From FEN-680 sp036845225 (GTDB taxonomy: Bacteria; Actinomycetota; Geothermincolia; Fen-727; Anoxymicrobiaceae): 64,000 nt of DNA. The translations under genes were made by a program, and so were the position numbers. The notes under the pieces were generated by a model, which was not told the DNA's origin, did not search any database, and saw nothing but the letters and a program-made list of their open reading frames with translations. Below are positions 17,082 through 26,063 of this stretch, in pieces (the stretch's first letter is position 1; each line of letters opens with the position of its first letter). The DNA is taken from assembly GCA_036845225.1 (NCBI GenBank), contig DAIUEJ010000004.1, positions 1 through 64,000 on the forward strand, written 5' to 3'.

Positions 17082-17087
17082 ATTATA
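17082..17087 (-). promoter_or_regulatory. Possible -10 box for the selenoprotein redox operon
   Basis: A perfect TATAAT on the minus strand lies about 40 bp upstream of the glutaredoxin ATG (17041), in an otherwise GC-rich stretch. No good -35 hexamer is seen at 16-18 bp spacing (CAGGGA at 17 bp). An activator, or a promoter relying on its -10, would be needed. Confidence 0.35.
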
Positions 17088-17138
17088 CGATAGCCGGAGC
17101 AGGCTCCCTGCGTGAGAGAGCGAGATCGGAGGGCCGCA

Positions 17139-17386
17139 ATGAGCGCTGAGCGCCGGGTCGTGGTTACGCCAGAAGCCCTCGAGCTTCACGAGCGCGCGTT
17201 CGTGATAGACCTTCACACCGACAGCCTCATCGTCGCCCGGATGCTGGCCGGGACCTTTCCAGGCGCCACCTTCCCGCCCTCACGCAGCTCTTCCTGGACA
17301 GGGGATATGCGCACGAAGAAGTGGAGAAGGTCCTCGGAGGCAACTTCATGCGGGTGTTCCGCGCGAACTGCGGTGAGCCTGGCTGA
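17139..17386 (+). pseudogene. Membrane dipeptidase (renal dipeptidase family) remnant with large internal deletion
   Basis: The frame from ATG 17139 (SD GGAGGG) begins ALELHERAFVIDLHTDSLIVARML, the N-terminus of M19 dipeptidases with the first zinc-binding HxD. After about residue 45 the family sequence stops. In another frame the text resumes as ALTQLFLDRGYAHEEVEKVLGGNFMRVFRA, the characteristic C-terminus, ending at TGA 17384-17386. Roughly 300 residues are missing between them, with the junction at about 17265-17285. The gene is therefore a deletion relic. The frame also runs on to 17432 as meaningless sequence. Confidence 0.8.
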
Positions 17387-17459
17387 CCCAGACGCCGGCT
17401 GGGAGGTGGCGCGTAAGTCGGCGAGGCCTTAAACTTTACATAAATAGATGACCAACCTT

Positions 17460-17488
17460 GCAGAACCGGGACCGGGTACCGGTTCTGC
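17460..17488. terminator. Inverted repeat, possible terminator
   Basis: GCAGAACCGG (17460-17469) and CCGGTTCTGC (17479-17488) form a perfect 10-bp stem with a 9-base loop, followed by ATTCTTCTC. The T-run is weak, so termination is possible but unproven. It sits between the dipeptidase remnant and the ATPase gene. Confidence 0.45.
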
Positions 17489-17586
17489 ATTCTTCTCTCA
17501 GGCAGGCGCGCGGCGCGACGCCGCGCTGAGCGCCGCAACCGGCACCTGGCCGGCGGCCTCGCCGCGGGAGACGCACGGGTGATCGC

Positions 17587-20187
17587 ATGGATAAAGAATT
17601 TGACATACGGGAGATAAAAGGCCTCACCGACGAGGAGGCTGCGCGGAAGCTCGAAGAGGAGGGCTACAACGAGGTCCCTTCCGCGAGGAAGCGCAACATC
17701 CTCAAGATCGGCCTGGACGTCATCCGCGAGCCGATGTTCCTGCTGCTCGTGGCGATCGGCGTCATCTACTTGAGCCTGGGGGACCGCAAGCAGGCCGCGG
17801 TGCTGCTCACTTTCGTGGTGGTCGTGATCGGCATCACCTTTTACCAGGAGCGCAAGACCGAGCGGGCCCTGGAGGCCCTGCGCGACCTTTCCAGCCCCCG
17901 CGCCAACGTCATCAGGTCGGGCGAGCAGAAGCGCATAGCGGGGCGCGACGTCGTGAATGGGGACGCGCTGCTGCTCGCCGAGGGTGACCGCGTCCCGGCC
18001 GACGCCGTCCTGTTGTCCTGCACCAACCTCTCGGTGGACGAGTCGCTCCTGACCGGAGAATCCGTCCCGGTGACCAAGTCGGCGCGCGCTGCGGACACGC
18101 CGGCCGTGATGGGGAGGCCCGGAGGGGACGGCCTGCCCTTCGTGTGGTCGGGCACTCTGGTTGTCCAGGGGCGCGGGGTCGCCGAGATCCGCGCTACGGG
18201 CGCGGAGACCGAGATGGGGAAGATCGGGAAAGCGCTGCAGGAGATCGAGCCGGAGGCGACGCCTCTCCAGCGGGAAACGCGCAAGGTCGTTCGCAACATC
18301 GCTTTCCTGGGGGCCGCTCTCTGCGCGATAGTCATCATCGTCTATGGCTCGACAAGGCACCACTGGCTCGGGGGTTTTCTGGCGGGGCTCACCCTGGCCA
18401 TGGCAATGCTCCCCGAGGAGTTTCCGGTGGTGCTCACCATATTCCTGACGACCGGCGCCTGGCGTATTTCCAAGAAGGACGTGCTCACCAGGCAGGTTCC
18501 CGCCGTGGAGACCCTCGGCTCCGCCACGGTCCTCTGCGTCGACAAGACCGGAACGCTGACCTACAACCGCATTTCGGTCAGCAGGCTTGACGCAGACGGA
18601 GGGACATACGACTTAGCCGACCACAAGCGCGAGCCGCTCCCCGAGGAGTTCCATCAGCTCGTCGAGTTCTCGATACTGGCGAGCCAGCGCGACCCGTTCG
18701 ACCCCATAGAAAAAGCGATCAAGAGGCTGGGAGAGCGCAAGCTGTTCGCGACGGAACACCTGCACGAGGACTGGGAACTGTTGCGGGAGTACCCGCTCTC
18801 GCAGGAGCTGCTGGCGCTGTCCCACGTCTGGAGGTCGCCCGACGGCATGGAGTTCCTGATTGCCGCGAAGGGGGCCCCGGAGGCGGTGGCCGACCTCTGC
18901 CACGTCACCCCCGAACACCACGAGAAGATCATGAAGAGTGTGGCCGCCATGGCCGCCGACGGCCTGCGAGTGATCGGCGTCGCCCGGGCCCTTTTCGTCC
19001 CCAGTGAGATGCCCGCCGACCAGCACGAGTTCATGTTCAAGTTCCTGGGGCTCCTGGGCCTCGCCGACCCCGTGAGACCGAACGTCGCCGACGCTATCAG
19101 CCAGTGCTCGACCGCCGGCATCGACGTCGTGATGATCACTGGCGACTACCCCGGCACCGCGCAGAACGTCGCCAAACAGATCGGCCTCCAACACTCCGAC
19201 GAGTACATCACCGGCACCGAGCTCGACGCGATGTCCGACGACGAGCTGCGGGCGCGGATAGAGGACGTTCATATATTCGCCCGCGTGGTGCCCGAGCAGA
19301 AGCTCCGGATCGTGCAGGCGCTCAAGGACAACGGCGAGATCGTCGCCATGACCGGCGACGGGGTGAACGACGCTCCCGCCCTCAAATCCGCGAACATCGG
19401 GATAGCTATGGGAGGCCGCGGGACTGACGTAGCCAGGGAAGCGGCCGCACTGGTCCTCCTCAACGACGACTTCTCGTCGATAGTCGAGGCCGTGAGGCTG
19501 GGCCGGCGCATCTTCGACAACCTCAAGAAAGCGATGGCGTACATCCTGGCGGTGCACGTGCCGATCGCCGGCGTGTCACTGATCCCTGTGTTGTTCAAGC
19601 TGCCGCTCATCCTGCTCCCGGTGCACATCGCATTTCTCGAGCTCGTGATCGACCCCGCATGTTCAGTAGTCTTCGAGGGAGAGCCGGAAGAAGCAGGCGT
19701 AATGGAGCGCCCGCCCCGCGACCTCTCCGATCCGCTTTTCAGCAAGCGCACAGTAGGGCTCAGTCTCCTGCAGGGACTGTTCGTCATGGTCGTCGTCCTG
19801 CTAGTGTTCCTGGTGGGCTGGTGGCATGGCGCAGGCTCCCCCGACGTGGTCCGCGAAAACGAGGCCCGTGCAATGACGTTCGCCGCCCTCGTCATCGCCA
19901 ACCTGGGCTTGATCCTGATAAACCGCTCGTGGACGCGGACGATCAGGAGCACTCTGAGAACGCCCAACCGTGCCTTGTGGTACGTATTCGGGGGCGCGAT
20001 CGTCTTCCTGGGGCTGGTGCTCTATGTTCCGGCTCTACAGAATCTTTTCCAGTTCAGCAGGCTTGGCCCCCTCGACCTCGGTATCGCCGTGGTCGCCGGC
20101 GCGTTCAGCGTGGCATGGTTCGAGGTGCTTAAGGTCATCCAGGAGAGGCGACAGAGAGCCGCGGGGCTGCCACCCGCCGAGGACTGA
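17587..20187 (+). CDS. Cation-transporting P-type ATPase (P2-like)
   Basis: 866 residues with the full P-type layout: N-terminal cation-ATPase domain, M1-M2, actuator domain (VDESLLTGESVPVTK, TGE loop), M3-M4 with PEEFP, phosphorylation motif DKTGTLT (Asp ~319), nucleotide domain, MTGDGVNDAPALK hinge, and a C-terminal M5-M10 domain. Calcium pumps usually have PEGLP in M4. PEEFP puts two acids there, so the transported ion may differ from Ca2+. The ATG has only a weak SD. The gene stands alone, and the 3' end is 11 bp from the opposing esterase gene. Confidence 0.92.
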   Translation: MDKEFDIREIKGLTDEEAARKLEEEGYNEVPSARKRNILKIGLDVIREPMFLLLVAIGVIYLSLGDRKQAAVLLTFVVVVIGITFYQERKTERALEALRDLSSPRANVIRSGEQKRIAGRDVVNGDALLLAEGDRVPADAVLLSCTNLSVDESLLTGESVPVTKSARAADTPAVMGRPGGDGLPFVWSGTLVVQGRGVAEIRATGAETEMGKIGKALQEIEPEATPLQRETRKVVRNIAFLGAALCAIVIIVYGSTRHHWLGGFLAGLTLAMAMLPEEFPVVLTIFLTTGAWRISKKDVLTRQVPAVETLGSATVLCVDKTGTLTYNRISVSRLDADGGTYDLADHKREPLPEEFHQLVEFSILASQRDPFDPIEKAIKRLGERKLFATEHLHEDWELLREYPLSQELLALSHVWRSPDGMEFLIAAKGAPEAVADLCHVTPEHHEKIMKSVAAMAADGLRVIGVARALFVPSEMPADQHEFMFKFLGLLGLADPVRPNVADAISQCSTAGIDVVMITGDYPGTAQNVAKQIGLQHSDEYITGTELDAMSDDELRARIEDVHIFARVVPEQKLRIVQALKDNGEIVAMTGDGVNDAPALKSANIGIAMGGRGTDVAREAAALVLLNDDFSSIVEAVRLGRRIFDNLKKAMAYILAVHVPIAGVSLIPVLFKLPLILLPVHIAFLELVIDPACSVVFEGEPEEAGVMERPPRDLSDPLFSKRTVGLSLLQGLFVMVVVLLVFLVGWWHGAGSPDVVRENEARAMTFAALVIANLGLILINRSWTRTIRSTLRTPNRALWYVFGGAIVFLGLVLYVPALQNLFQFSRLGPLDLGIAVVAGAFSVAWFEVLKVIQERRQRAAGLPPAED

Positions 20188-20198
20188 CGGACCCGGCG

Positions 20199-21158
20199 TC
20201 AGGGCGTGAGGCTGTGGCCCCTGAAGAAATCCCAGATCGCCTTGCTAGCGCTGTAGTCGCGTGACGTCCGGCCGATGATCCTGGAGGAGAGGTACTGCTG
20301 GCCGCCCGGCCAGGCGTGGCCCCCGCCGTCCACCGTGTAGAGGAGGACGTCCGTGCCGCGCTTCCCTCCTCCGTAAGTGTTGACGGTAACCCGCGTGCCG
20401 TCCGAGGGGACCGCGTAGGGCAGTTGCGTGGTGACGGGCGTCGCCGAGCACCCGTCGGCCTTGACCCACAGTGAGGTGGTGTCGGCGGCGGACAGCACAT
20501 CGCCTCTCATCTTGAGGAAGAGCCCCACTGAGCCGCCGACGTACGGCATCAGCGGGTCGTCGGTGCCCGCGGTGATCATGACCGCGACCGGGGTCGAGGG
20601 GACGCCTCGGCCGGCCAGGTCCTGGCTCATGAGCGCCGCCACCGGCGCGATCGCTGCGATCTTGTCTGGGATCTCCACCGCCAGCCGGTAGCAGAGCATC
20701 CCGCCGTTGGACATGCCGGTCGCGTACACACGCGACTTGTCGATCCGGTAGTCCTTTTCCAGCCGCGTGATGAGGTCGGAGGTGAACCCCACGTCGTCTA
20801 TGTCGGCGCCGGCCTGGCCGGTCCTGCCGTCGTTCCATGCGTGGTTGACGCCGTCCGGGTAAGCAACGATGAACCCGTTCGCGTCAGAGGTCGAGTCCAT
20901 TCCGGAGAGCCTCGCCTGCCCCGCGCCGTCCCCGCCGTGCCCATGGTAAGCGAGGAGCAGTGGGACCGGGCTGGAGACTTTGTAGGATGGCGGCACGTGC
21001 AGCGTATAAGTCCGGTCGATGCCGCCCGAGGTGATGTGGAGTACTTCCGCGCCGGAACCGCTCTGCCGGCTTTGCCTCAGCCCGACGCACCCCGCGCCGC
21101 ACGCGACGACCGCGGCCAGCAGGGCACACAAAACGATTGGAGTCAACTTACGAGCCAA
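20199..21158 (-). CDS. Secreted lipoprotein esterase, PHB depolymerase/feruloyl esterase-like
   Basis: About 319 residues from TTG 21158, which has GAAGAGG eight bases upstream; the GTG at 21167 sits on the SD. A hydrophobic signal ends in AAVVACGAGC, a lipobox-like site with possible lipid-carrying Cys. The mature part is an alpha/beta hydrolase: LLLAYHGHGGDG (oxyanion region), RVYATGMSNGGMLCY (nucleophile Ser), DDPLMPYVGG (Asp) and DGGGHAWPGG (His). This pattern matches extracellular PHB depolymerase/LpqC-type esterases. It is likely anchored outside the membrane. The substrate could be a polyester or an aryl ester. Confidence 0.85.
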   Translation of the reverse strand: MARKLTPIVLCALLAAVVACGAGCVGLRQSRQSGSGAEVLHITSGGIDRTYTLHVPPSYKVSSPVPLLLAYHGHGGDGAGQARLSGMDSTSDANGFIVAYPDGVNHAWNDGRTGQAGADIDDVGFTSDLITRLEKDYRIDKSRVYATGMSNGGMLCYRLAVEIPDKIAAIAPVAALMSQDLAGRGVPSTPVAVMITAGTDDPLMPYVGGSVGLFLKMRGDVLSAADTTSLWVKADGCSATPVTTQLPYAVPSDGTRVTVNTYGGGKRGTDVLLYTVDGGGHAWPGGQQYLSSRIIGRTSRDYSASKAIWDFFRGHSLTP

Positions 21159-21244
21159 CGGGCACACCTCTTCAGATTTGACCTGCCAGTAATGCTCGAG
21201 TAGCCACGCCGGCCGCTACGCGACCCCGCGGTCGCCGATCGCGA

Positions 21245-22768
21245 CTACTGGATGCTGTCCCCCCGTTTCTTCCAGCCGGAGATGTCGAAGACCTTGTCGT
21301 AGAGGCGCTGGCCCGCGGCCCCGGTGAGCGGAGTCGTCTGGCAGGCGTCGTTGGTCCTGGACCCCAGCAGCTCGAGGGACACGAGGTGCTTCTGGCGGAA
21401 ATCGCAGTGGAGCACCATTCCCACGCGCGCCTGCTCGCCCACCTGCTGCCCGTCGATCTCCACCTTCCGCTGGTCGAAGACGAAGTTGCCCAGGCTGTAG
21501 GCGATGAACTTGCCCTTGTACCACTCGATGGACTGGACGCTGTGCGGGTGCTGGCCGATGACCATGTCCGCGCCCGCGTCGAGCGCGGCGTGCGCGAGGA
21601 CGACCATCGACGCGTTGGGGTGGTACTGGTATTCCTTGCTCCAGTGAAAGAAGGGGATGACGACGTCCGCCTGCTGCTTCGCTCTGGCGATGTCTTCCTG
21701 GACCATCCTCACATCCTCAGTGTTGTCCTCATGGAACGGCGGCATCCTTATCCAGGTGACGCCCGCGTCGCTCGAGGTGGCGTCGAGGCTGCCGTCGATG
21801 CTGTTATAAGAGAGGAACGCGATCTTCGTCCCGTGCGAATCCACCACGGCGGGCTTGTGGGCCTCGGTATAGTTGTAGCCTCCACCGGTGTAGGCGATGT
21901 TGTTGTTCTTGAGGACCTTGAGGGTGTCCGTGAAGGCAGGCCGCCCGAAGTTGGTGCTGTGGTTGTTCGCGAGCGTCACCGCGCTCAGCCCGAGCAGCTC
22001 CAGGCCCTGCACCGTCTTCGCCGGCGCCGAGAATGTCATGCCGGAGTAGGGCGGCTTGATCCTGTCGGTGAGGGGGCACTCCAGGTCGCCGACCGTCACG
22101 TCGCTTCCGGCCACAAGGGGCACGGCGGTCTTGAACGGGAAGTCAATCCCGTGCTTCGCCATCGCCTCGGCCACGTGCCTCCCCGGGATGATGTCCCCCA
22201 CGGCGGTGAACTTGATCGAGCTGTCCGGGCCGTAGTAGTCGCGGATATAGCTCACCAGGTCTTCGACCAGAGGGTCGGCGCCTTTGAGGACGATGCCGGT
22301 GCGCTTGTAAGAGAACCAGTAGTCGCGCGACGGTTCGAGGGTCTTGTGGAGGGTTCCCGCGGTGAGCGCAACGGCCGGCATGCCCGTGAGCTTCACCGCC
22401 TCGTAACCCACCGACGGCTTGGCCGCGATGAAGACGTCCGCCCTGCCGTCGTTCGCCAGGACGAGGTGCCCCTTGCCGCGGGTCTTGATGAAGCTCTCGA
22501 TGATCGGCTTCATGTCCGCGTCGGCGTCCTTGGAGACCTGCACCTTGTACGGCTTGCCCGGGGAGTGGGCGGCCTGCGCGTAGATGAGGTTGGTCACAGC
22601 CAGGGTGAAGGAGAGTGCCGCGACGGCGAGGAGGCAGATGGCGAGCAACCGACCGTAAGACGCGGGCCTGGCCTTGCGGATACCATCGAGCCAGCCGCGG
22701 GCCGCGCCGAGCGCGCGATCGAGGAGGCGGCCGGACCCGTCCGGGGTCTTGAAGTCGTCGTCGCTCAT
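21245..22768 (-). CDS. CapA-family metallophosphatase-like membrane protein
   Basis: 507 residues from ATG 22768, which overlaps the preceding radical SAM stop as ATGA with GGGGAGA upstream. This indicates translational coupling. One N-terminal transmembrane segment (~45-70) is followed by a ~130-residue extracytoplasmic region that looks like part of a periplasmic binding protein (KVQVSKDADADMK). Then comes a CapA domain with FTAVGDIIPGRH, VGDLECPLT, LANNHSTNFG and IGQHPHSVQ metal-site motifs. CapA proteins take part in poly-gamma-glutamate export or related envelope steps. The actual substrate here is unknown. Confidence 0.85.
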   Translation of the reverse strand: MSDDDFKTPDGSGRLLDRALGAARGWLDGIRKARPASYGRLLAICLLAVAALSFTLAVTNLIYAQAAHSPGKPYKVQVSKDADADMKPIIESFIKTRGKGHLVLANDGRADVFIAAKPSVGYEAVKLTGMPAVALTAGTLHKTLEPSRDYWFSYKRTGIVLKGADPLVEDLVSYIRDYYGPDSSIKFTAVGDIIPGRHVAEAMAKHGIDFPFKTAVPLVAGSDVTVGDLECPLTDRIKPPYSGMTFSAPAKTVQGLELLGLSAVTLANNHSTNFGRPAFTDTLKVLKNNNIAYTGGGYNYTEAHKPAVVDSHGTKIAFLSYNSIDGSLDATSSDAGVTWIRMPPFHEDNTEDVRMVQEDIARAKQQADVVIPFFHWSKEYQYHPNASMVVLAHAALDAGADMVIGQHPHSVQSIEWYKGKFIAYSLGNFVFDQRKVEIDGQQVGEQARVGMVLHCDFRQKHLVSLELLGSRTNDACQTTPLTGAAGQRLYDKVFDISGWKKRGDSIQ

Positions 22769-24492
22769 GCGGCGCGTCTCCCCTTGATCAACATCTTCGC
22801 GATCGCTCCATAATGGAACCTGCCGCCTACCACCGGCCACTCCAGTTCTTCTTTAACCATCGCGCTCCGGGCCCGCAGCCCGTCCGCCTCGCGCTTGATT
22901 GCCGCGAGCTCGCGCGCGCGGTCCGCCTCCGGCAGGAGCCCGGCGGCGTCAAGCCTTTCGAGCAGTTTGACGTTCTCAGTCAGAAACCGTTCCATGGCCT
23001 CCGCATATCTGGCGGTGATGACGCCGTGCCGCGCCTTGACCCTGTTGAGCTCACGCAGCGCCGCGTAGGTAGTATCCACTATCTCCTGCCTGCTCATCCA
23101 GTCCGTCTCGTAGCCGAGCAGGTCCCTCCAGTGCGGCTCGGTCAGCGCGCGCCGGTGGTCTTCCAGCGTGTGCAGCAGGACGTGGTAGCCGTGTTTCTCA
23201 GCCCGCTCGCGCGCGATCGACCCGGGGTCCAGGAACGGGGCGAGCGGCCCGATCAGCGGGTTGAGGCGGGTGCCGAACCGCCCCAGCAGCTCGTCGCACC
23301 AGGCTACGGTGTCCATCACGGAGGCCGGCGTCTGCCCCTCCAGGCCTATCATGAAGAAGAGGTCGAACTTATTGCAGCCGCAGTCGAGAGCCCGTGAGAT
23401 GGTGTCCTCGACCTGGGCGGCGGAGTAGGGCTTGCCCGAGCTCAGCCTGATCTCATCGTCGTGGGTCTCGGGAGAGAACTCGAAGTCGAAATTCGGAAGC
23501 GCGCCCGCGACGCTCTCGAAGTACTCTCGCGGGGCGGGCTCGAAGAGCTCGAGGACCACGTGGTTCCGAACCCTCAGCGCCTTCACTCGCTCCAGCACCT
23601 CGGAGGCGTAAGCGTCGCCCCCCTGACGCAGGTCTCCAATAACGAACACGGGCGCCCCGGTGAAAGAGGCGATCGACTGCAGGTCTCCAGCGACCTCGGC
23701 CGGGCTTCGCAGCGCGATCCCCTTACGACAGAAGCACCTGTTCATGGACCAGGCCGAGCCGCCGCAGAACGCGCAGTTTTTGAGGCACCCCTTGACGGTC
23801 AGCACGCCGCCCATCGGGTAAGACCACCATCCCTTGAACGCGACCACCCCGCGGGGGTCGAGGCTGCGCAGGGCCGAGCGCATCATGAACAGGTAGTTGT
23901 TCCCGAGGTGGGAAAGGTCGCCGGGCACGAACGAGAGCTCGGCGGAGAAGATCTCTGCAGGCGAGTTGCCACGGTAGGTGATGTTAGGTATGCCGGACAG
24001 GTCACCGCCGTCACGCAGCGCCATCATGAGCCTGCGGAGCGGCTCCTCGCCGGAGTCCCCTCGCACAACGTAGTCGACCTCAGGGTAAGACATGAGCTCC
24101 TCGTGGAATATGCTCGCCGAGTAGCCGCCCATGATGACCGGGATATCGGGGTGGGCGCGCTTGCAGATCCGCGCGAGCTCGACGGCGCCGTGGGCGTGCG
24201 GGAGCCAGTGGAACCCGATGCCGAAGGCGCGCGGTTTGAGCCTTCGCACGCACCGCTCGACGTCGAGGGACGGCTCCGAGAGCATCCTGGCGCCCAGGTT
24301 CATGACACGCACGGTCATGCCGTGCCTCTCGAGGTACTCTCCCAGGAATGAGAAGCCGATGGGGTACATCTCGAAGAACGTGCCGGAAGGAACGAGGTCC
24401 GCGATCGGGCTCGGGACGTGCAGCATCTTCCTGAAGTCATAAACGCTGGGCGGGTGCAGCAGCACCAGGTCGGTCTGTCTTCTGAACTTCAC
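22765..24492 (-). CDS. B12-binding domain / radical SAM protein
   Basis: 575 residues from GTG 24492. The N-terminal ~150 residues have a cobalamin-binding-like Rossmann fold (LVLLHPPSVYDFRK, IPVIMGGYSASIFHEEL). The radical SAM cluster motif is GCLKNCAFCGGS at ~residue 240, with spacing CxxxCxxC. The rest is the TIM-barrel and a C-terminal helical region. Overall architecture resembles the B12/radical-SAM family typified by archaeal Ta0216, whose reaction is unknown. Coupling to the CapA gene by an ATGA overlap suggests the two act on the same envelope substrate. Confidence 0.85.
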   Translation of the reverse strand: MKFRRQTDLVLLHPPSVYDFRKMLHVPSPIADLVPSGTFFEMYPIGFSFLGEYLERHGMTVRVMNLGARMLSEPSLDVERCVRRLKPRAFGIGFHWLPHAHGAVELARICKRAHPDIPVIMGGYSASIFHEELMSYPEVDYVVRGDSGEEPLRRLMMALRDGGDLSGIPNITYRGNSPAEIFSAELSFVPGDLSHLGNNYLFMMRSALRSLDPRGVVAFKGWWSYPMGGVLTVKGCLKNCAFCGGSAWSMNRCFCRKGIALRSPAEVAGDLQSIASFTGAPVFVIGDLRQGGDAYASEVLERVKALRVRNHVVLELFEPAPREYFESVAGALPNFDFEFSPETHDDEIRLSSGKPYSAAQVEDTISRALDCGCNKFDLFFMIGLEGQTPASVMDTVAWCDELLGRFGTRLNPLIGPLAPFLDPGSIARERAEKHGYHVLLHTLEDHRRALTEPHWRDLLGYETDWMSRQEIVDTTYAALRELNRVKARHGVITARYAEAMERFLTENVKLLERLDAAGLLPEADRARELAAIKREADGLRARSAMVKEELEWPVVGGRFHYGAIAKMLIKGRRAA

Positions 24493-24673
24493 GTCTTGAA
24501 CTACCTCGGGAGCTCGTGCGGCCTGACGCGGCCGGCGCGCGGTAAGGGTCAGAACTTTCGCACGATTTTATCAGAAGACTGAAGATGAGCGGAGCCGGGA
24601 CGTGCATCGTGCACATGGCGCAGGTCACTGGGGTAGACTCGCACGAATGCACGAAGCACGACCCTGCCCCGCT

Positions 24674-25213
24674 CTATTCACTCATTCTCTGTTGTATCAG
24701 AGCCCGCTCGATAGCGGCGTCGAAAACCTCGATATCCTCCGGGTCCCGCGAAGTGATCAGGTTCGCGTCGATCATCACCGGCCTGTCCTGGAAGTTCGCG
24801 CCCGCCGCCAGCATCTCTTCCTTGATCTTCGGGTATCCTGTTATGTTCCTGCCCTCGAGCAGCCCCGCTTCCGCGAGCATCTGGGGACCGTGGCATATGG
24901 CCGCGACCGTCTTGCCCGTCTCGAAGAAATCCTTCACCAGTTGCACGGCCTCCGGGTGGGTGCGCAGGTTGCGAGGGCCGCGCCCGCCCGGGATCACGAG
25001 CACATCATAGTCCGCGATGTCCGCTTCGCCTATGAGCTTGTCGACCGTGATCTCGGCACGGCCGTGGAGCCCCTTGAGCGGCCCTTTCTCCAGGCCGACG
25101 ACGTCTACCGACGCGCCTTCCGCCAGCAGGAACTCCAGCGGCCCCTTTCCTTCCTCGTCCTGGTACTGGGGGCCGAGGAGCATCAGGGCCTTATTGCCGT
25201 CGAGGTCGCCCAT
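24674..25213 (-). CDS. DJ-1/PfpI family protein
   Basis: 179 residues from ATG 25213. The frame extends to 25243, but GGAGAAGGAAGG lies just upstream of this ATG. Family signatures are DVLVIPGGRGPRNLR, with the PfpI turn, and VAAICHGPQMLAEAGLLEGR, with the nucleophile-elbow Cys followed by His. Such proteins include deglycases, stress chaperones and some peptidase-like members, so function cannot be assigned. It is divergent from the ferric-reductase-like gene. The downstream 181 bp to the radical SAM gene hold no recognisable gene. Confidence 0.88.
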   Translation of the reverse strand: MGDLDGNKALMLLGPQYQDEEGKGPLEFLLAEGASVDVVGLEKGPLKGLHGRAEITVDKLIGEADIADYDVLVIPGGRGPRNLRTHPEAVQLVKDFFETGKTVAAICHGPQMLAEAGLLEGRNITGYPKIKEEMLAAGANFQDRPVMIDANLITSRDPEDIEVFDAAIERALIQQRMSE

Positions 25214-25387
25214 CGTCCGCCTTCCTTCTCCTCCGAGCGTCACTCCTGGGCGCTATATACGCCGGCTGACACGCGCTTCCTTCAACCGGCGCTCGTTTCG
25301 AAGGCAAAGGAATCAAGCCGGCTTGGCAGAAGAAACGAAATGGCGCGCGGCGGTCTTGCCGCGCACCTCTCGGTGAAGGAGGGGAAG

Positions 25388-26035
25388 GTGGACAAAACCG
25401 CACCCAGGCGGCGTTTCCTGCTCGCGCACAAGAGGCCCGTAAAGACAGTCGTTCTCTTGCTGGCCGCCGGGGCCCTGGCCGCCCCGCTGCTCGTGGTGGG
25501 ACTCTCGCCCGGTGGATTCTCGAACGCGTCGTTCAGCGCGTTGCGCCTCTGTGCCCTCTACTCCTTCACCCTGATATTCATGAACATCGTCACCGGGGCA
25601 GCGCGGCTCCCGGTCTACATGCTCTTCAATCCCAGGCGCGCGTACATCTTCCACCTCACCACGGGAGCGCTCGGCTTCTCGCTCGCCGTGGCCCACGGCG
25701 CGATCGTCGTGGTGACCAGACATTACGCGGGGCGCAACGCGATCTGGTTGATAGGACCCATAGCGTTGGGGGCCCTGGCGGTGACAATCTTTGTCGCCCT
25801 GGACAAGAAGAGGCTGCGGCGCGTCTGGCGCCGCATACACCAGATCAACTACCTGATATTCGTGGCCATATTCATCAAGGCCATGGTGATCGGTTCCGAC
25901 ATCGTGACCCACGACGCGACCTCATACGTGATGAAGACCCTCATGATAATCTATGTGGTGATCGCGGCAGGCGCGACGGCCTACCGCGTGTGGGACTACG
26001 AGAGGGCGGCCGCCAGGCGGCGCCTGCGGGCCTGA
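25388..26035 (+). CDS. Ferric-reductase-like transmembrane protein
   Basis: 215 residues from GTG 25388, chosen because GGAGGGG is about 4 bp upstream; ATG 25340 is an in-frame alternative and the frame is open to 24602. Six hydrophobic segments are visible. Conserved His residues lie in YIFHLTTGALGFSLAVAHGAIVV and RRIHQINYLIF, the positions expected for two b-type hemes in the ferric reductase/YedZ fold. No FAD/NAD domain is attached. It could pass electrons across the membrane. The small Mo-oxidoreductase near 2000 is one speculative partner, by analogy with YedYZ. Confidence 0.8.
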   Translation: MDKTAPRRRFLLAHKRPVKTVVLLLAAGALAAPLLVVGLSPGGFSNASFSALRLCALYSFTLIFMNIVTGAARLPVYMLFNPRRAYIFHLTTGALGFSLAVAHGAIVVVTRHYAGRNAIWLIGPIALGALAVTIFVALDKKRLRRVWRRIHQINYLIFVAIFIKAMVIGSDIVTHDATSYVMKTLMIIYVVIAAGATAYRVWDYERAAARRRLRA

Positions 26036-26063
26036 ACGCAGCATTCTGTAGAAAGGGAGCGGC

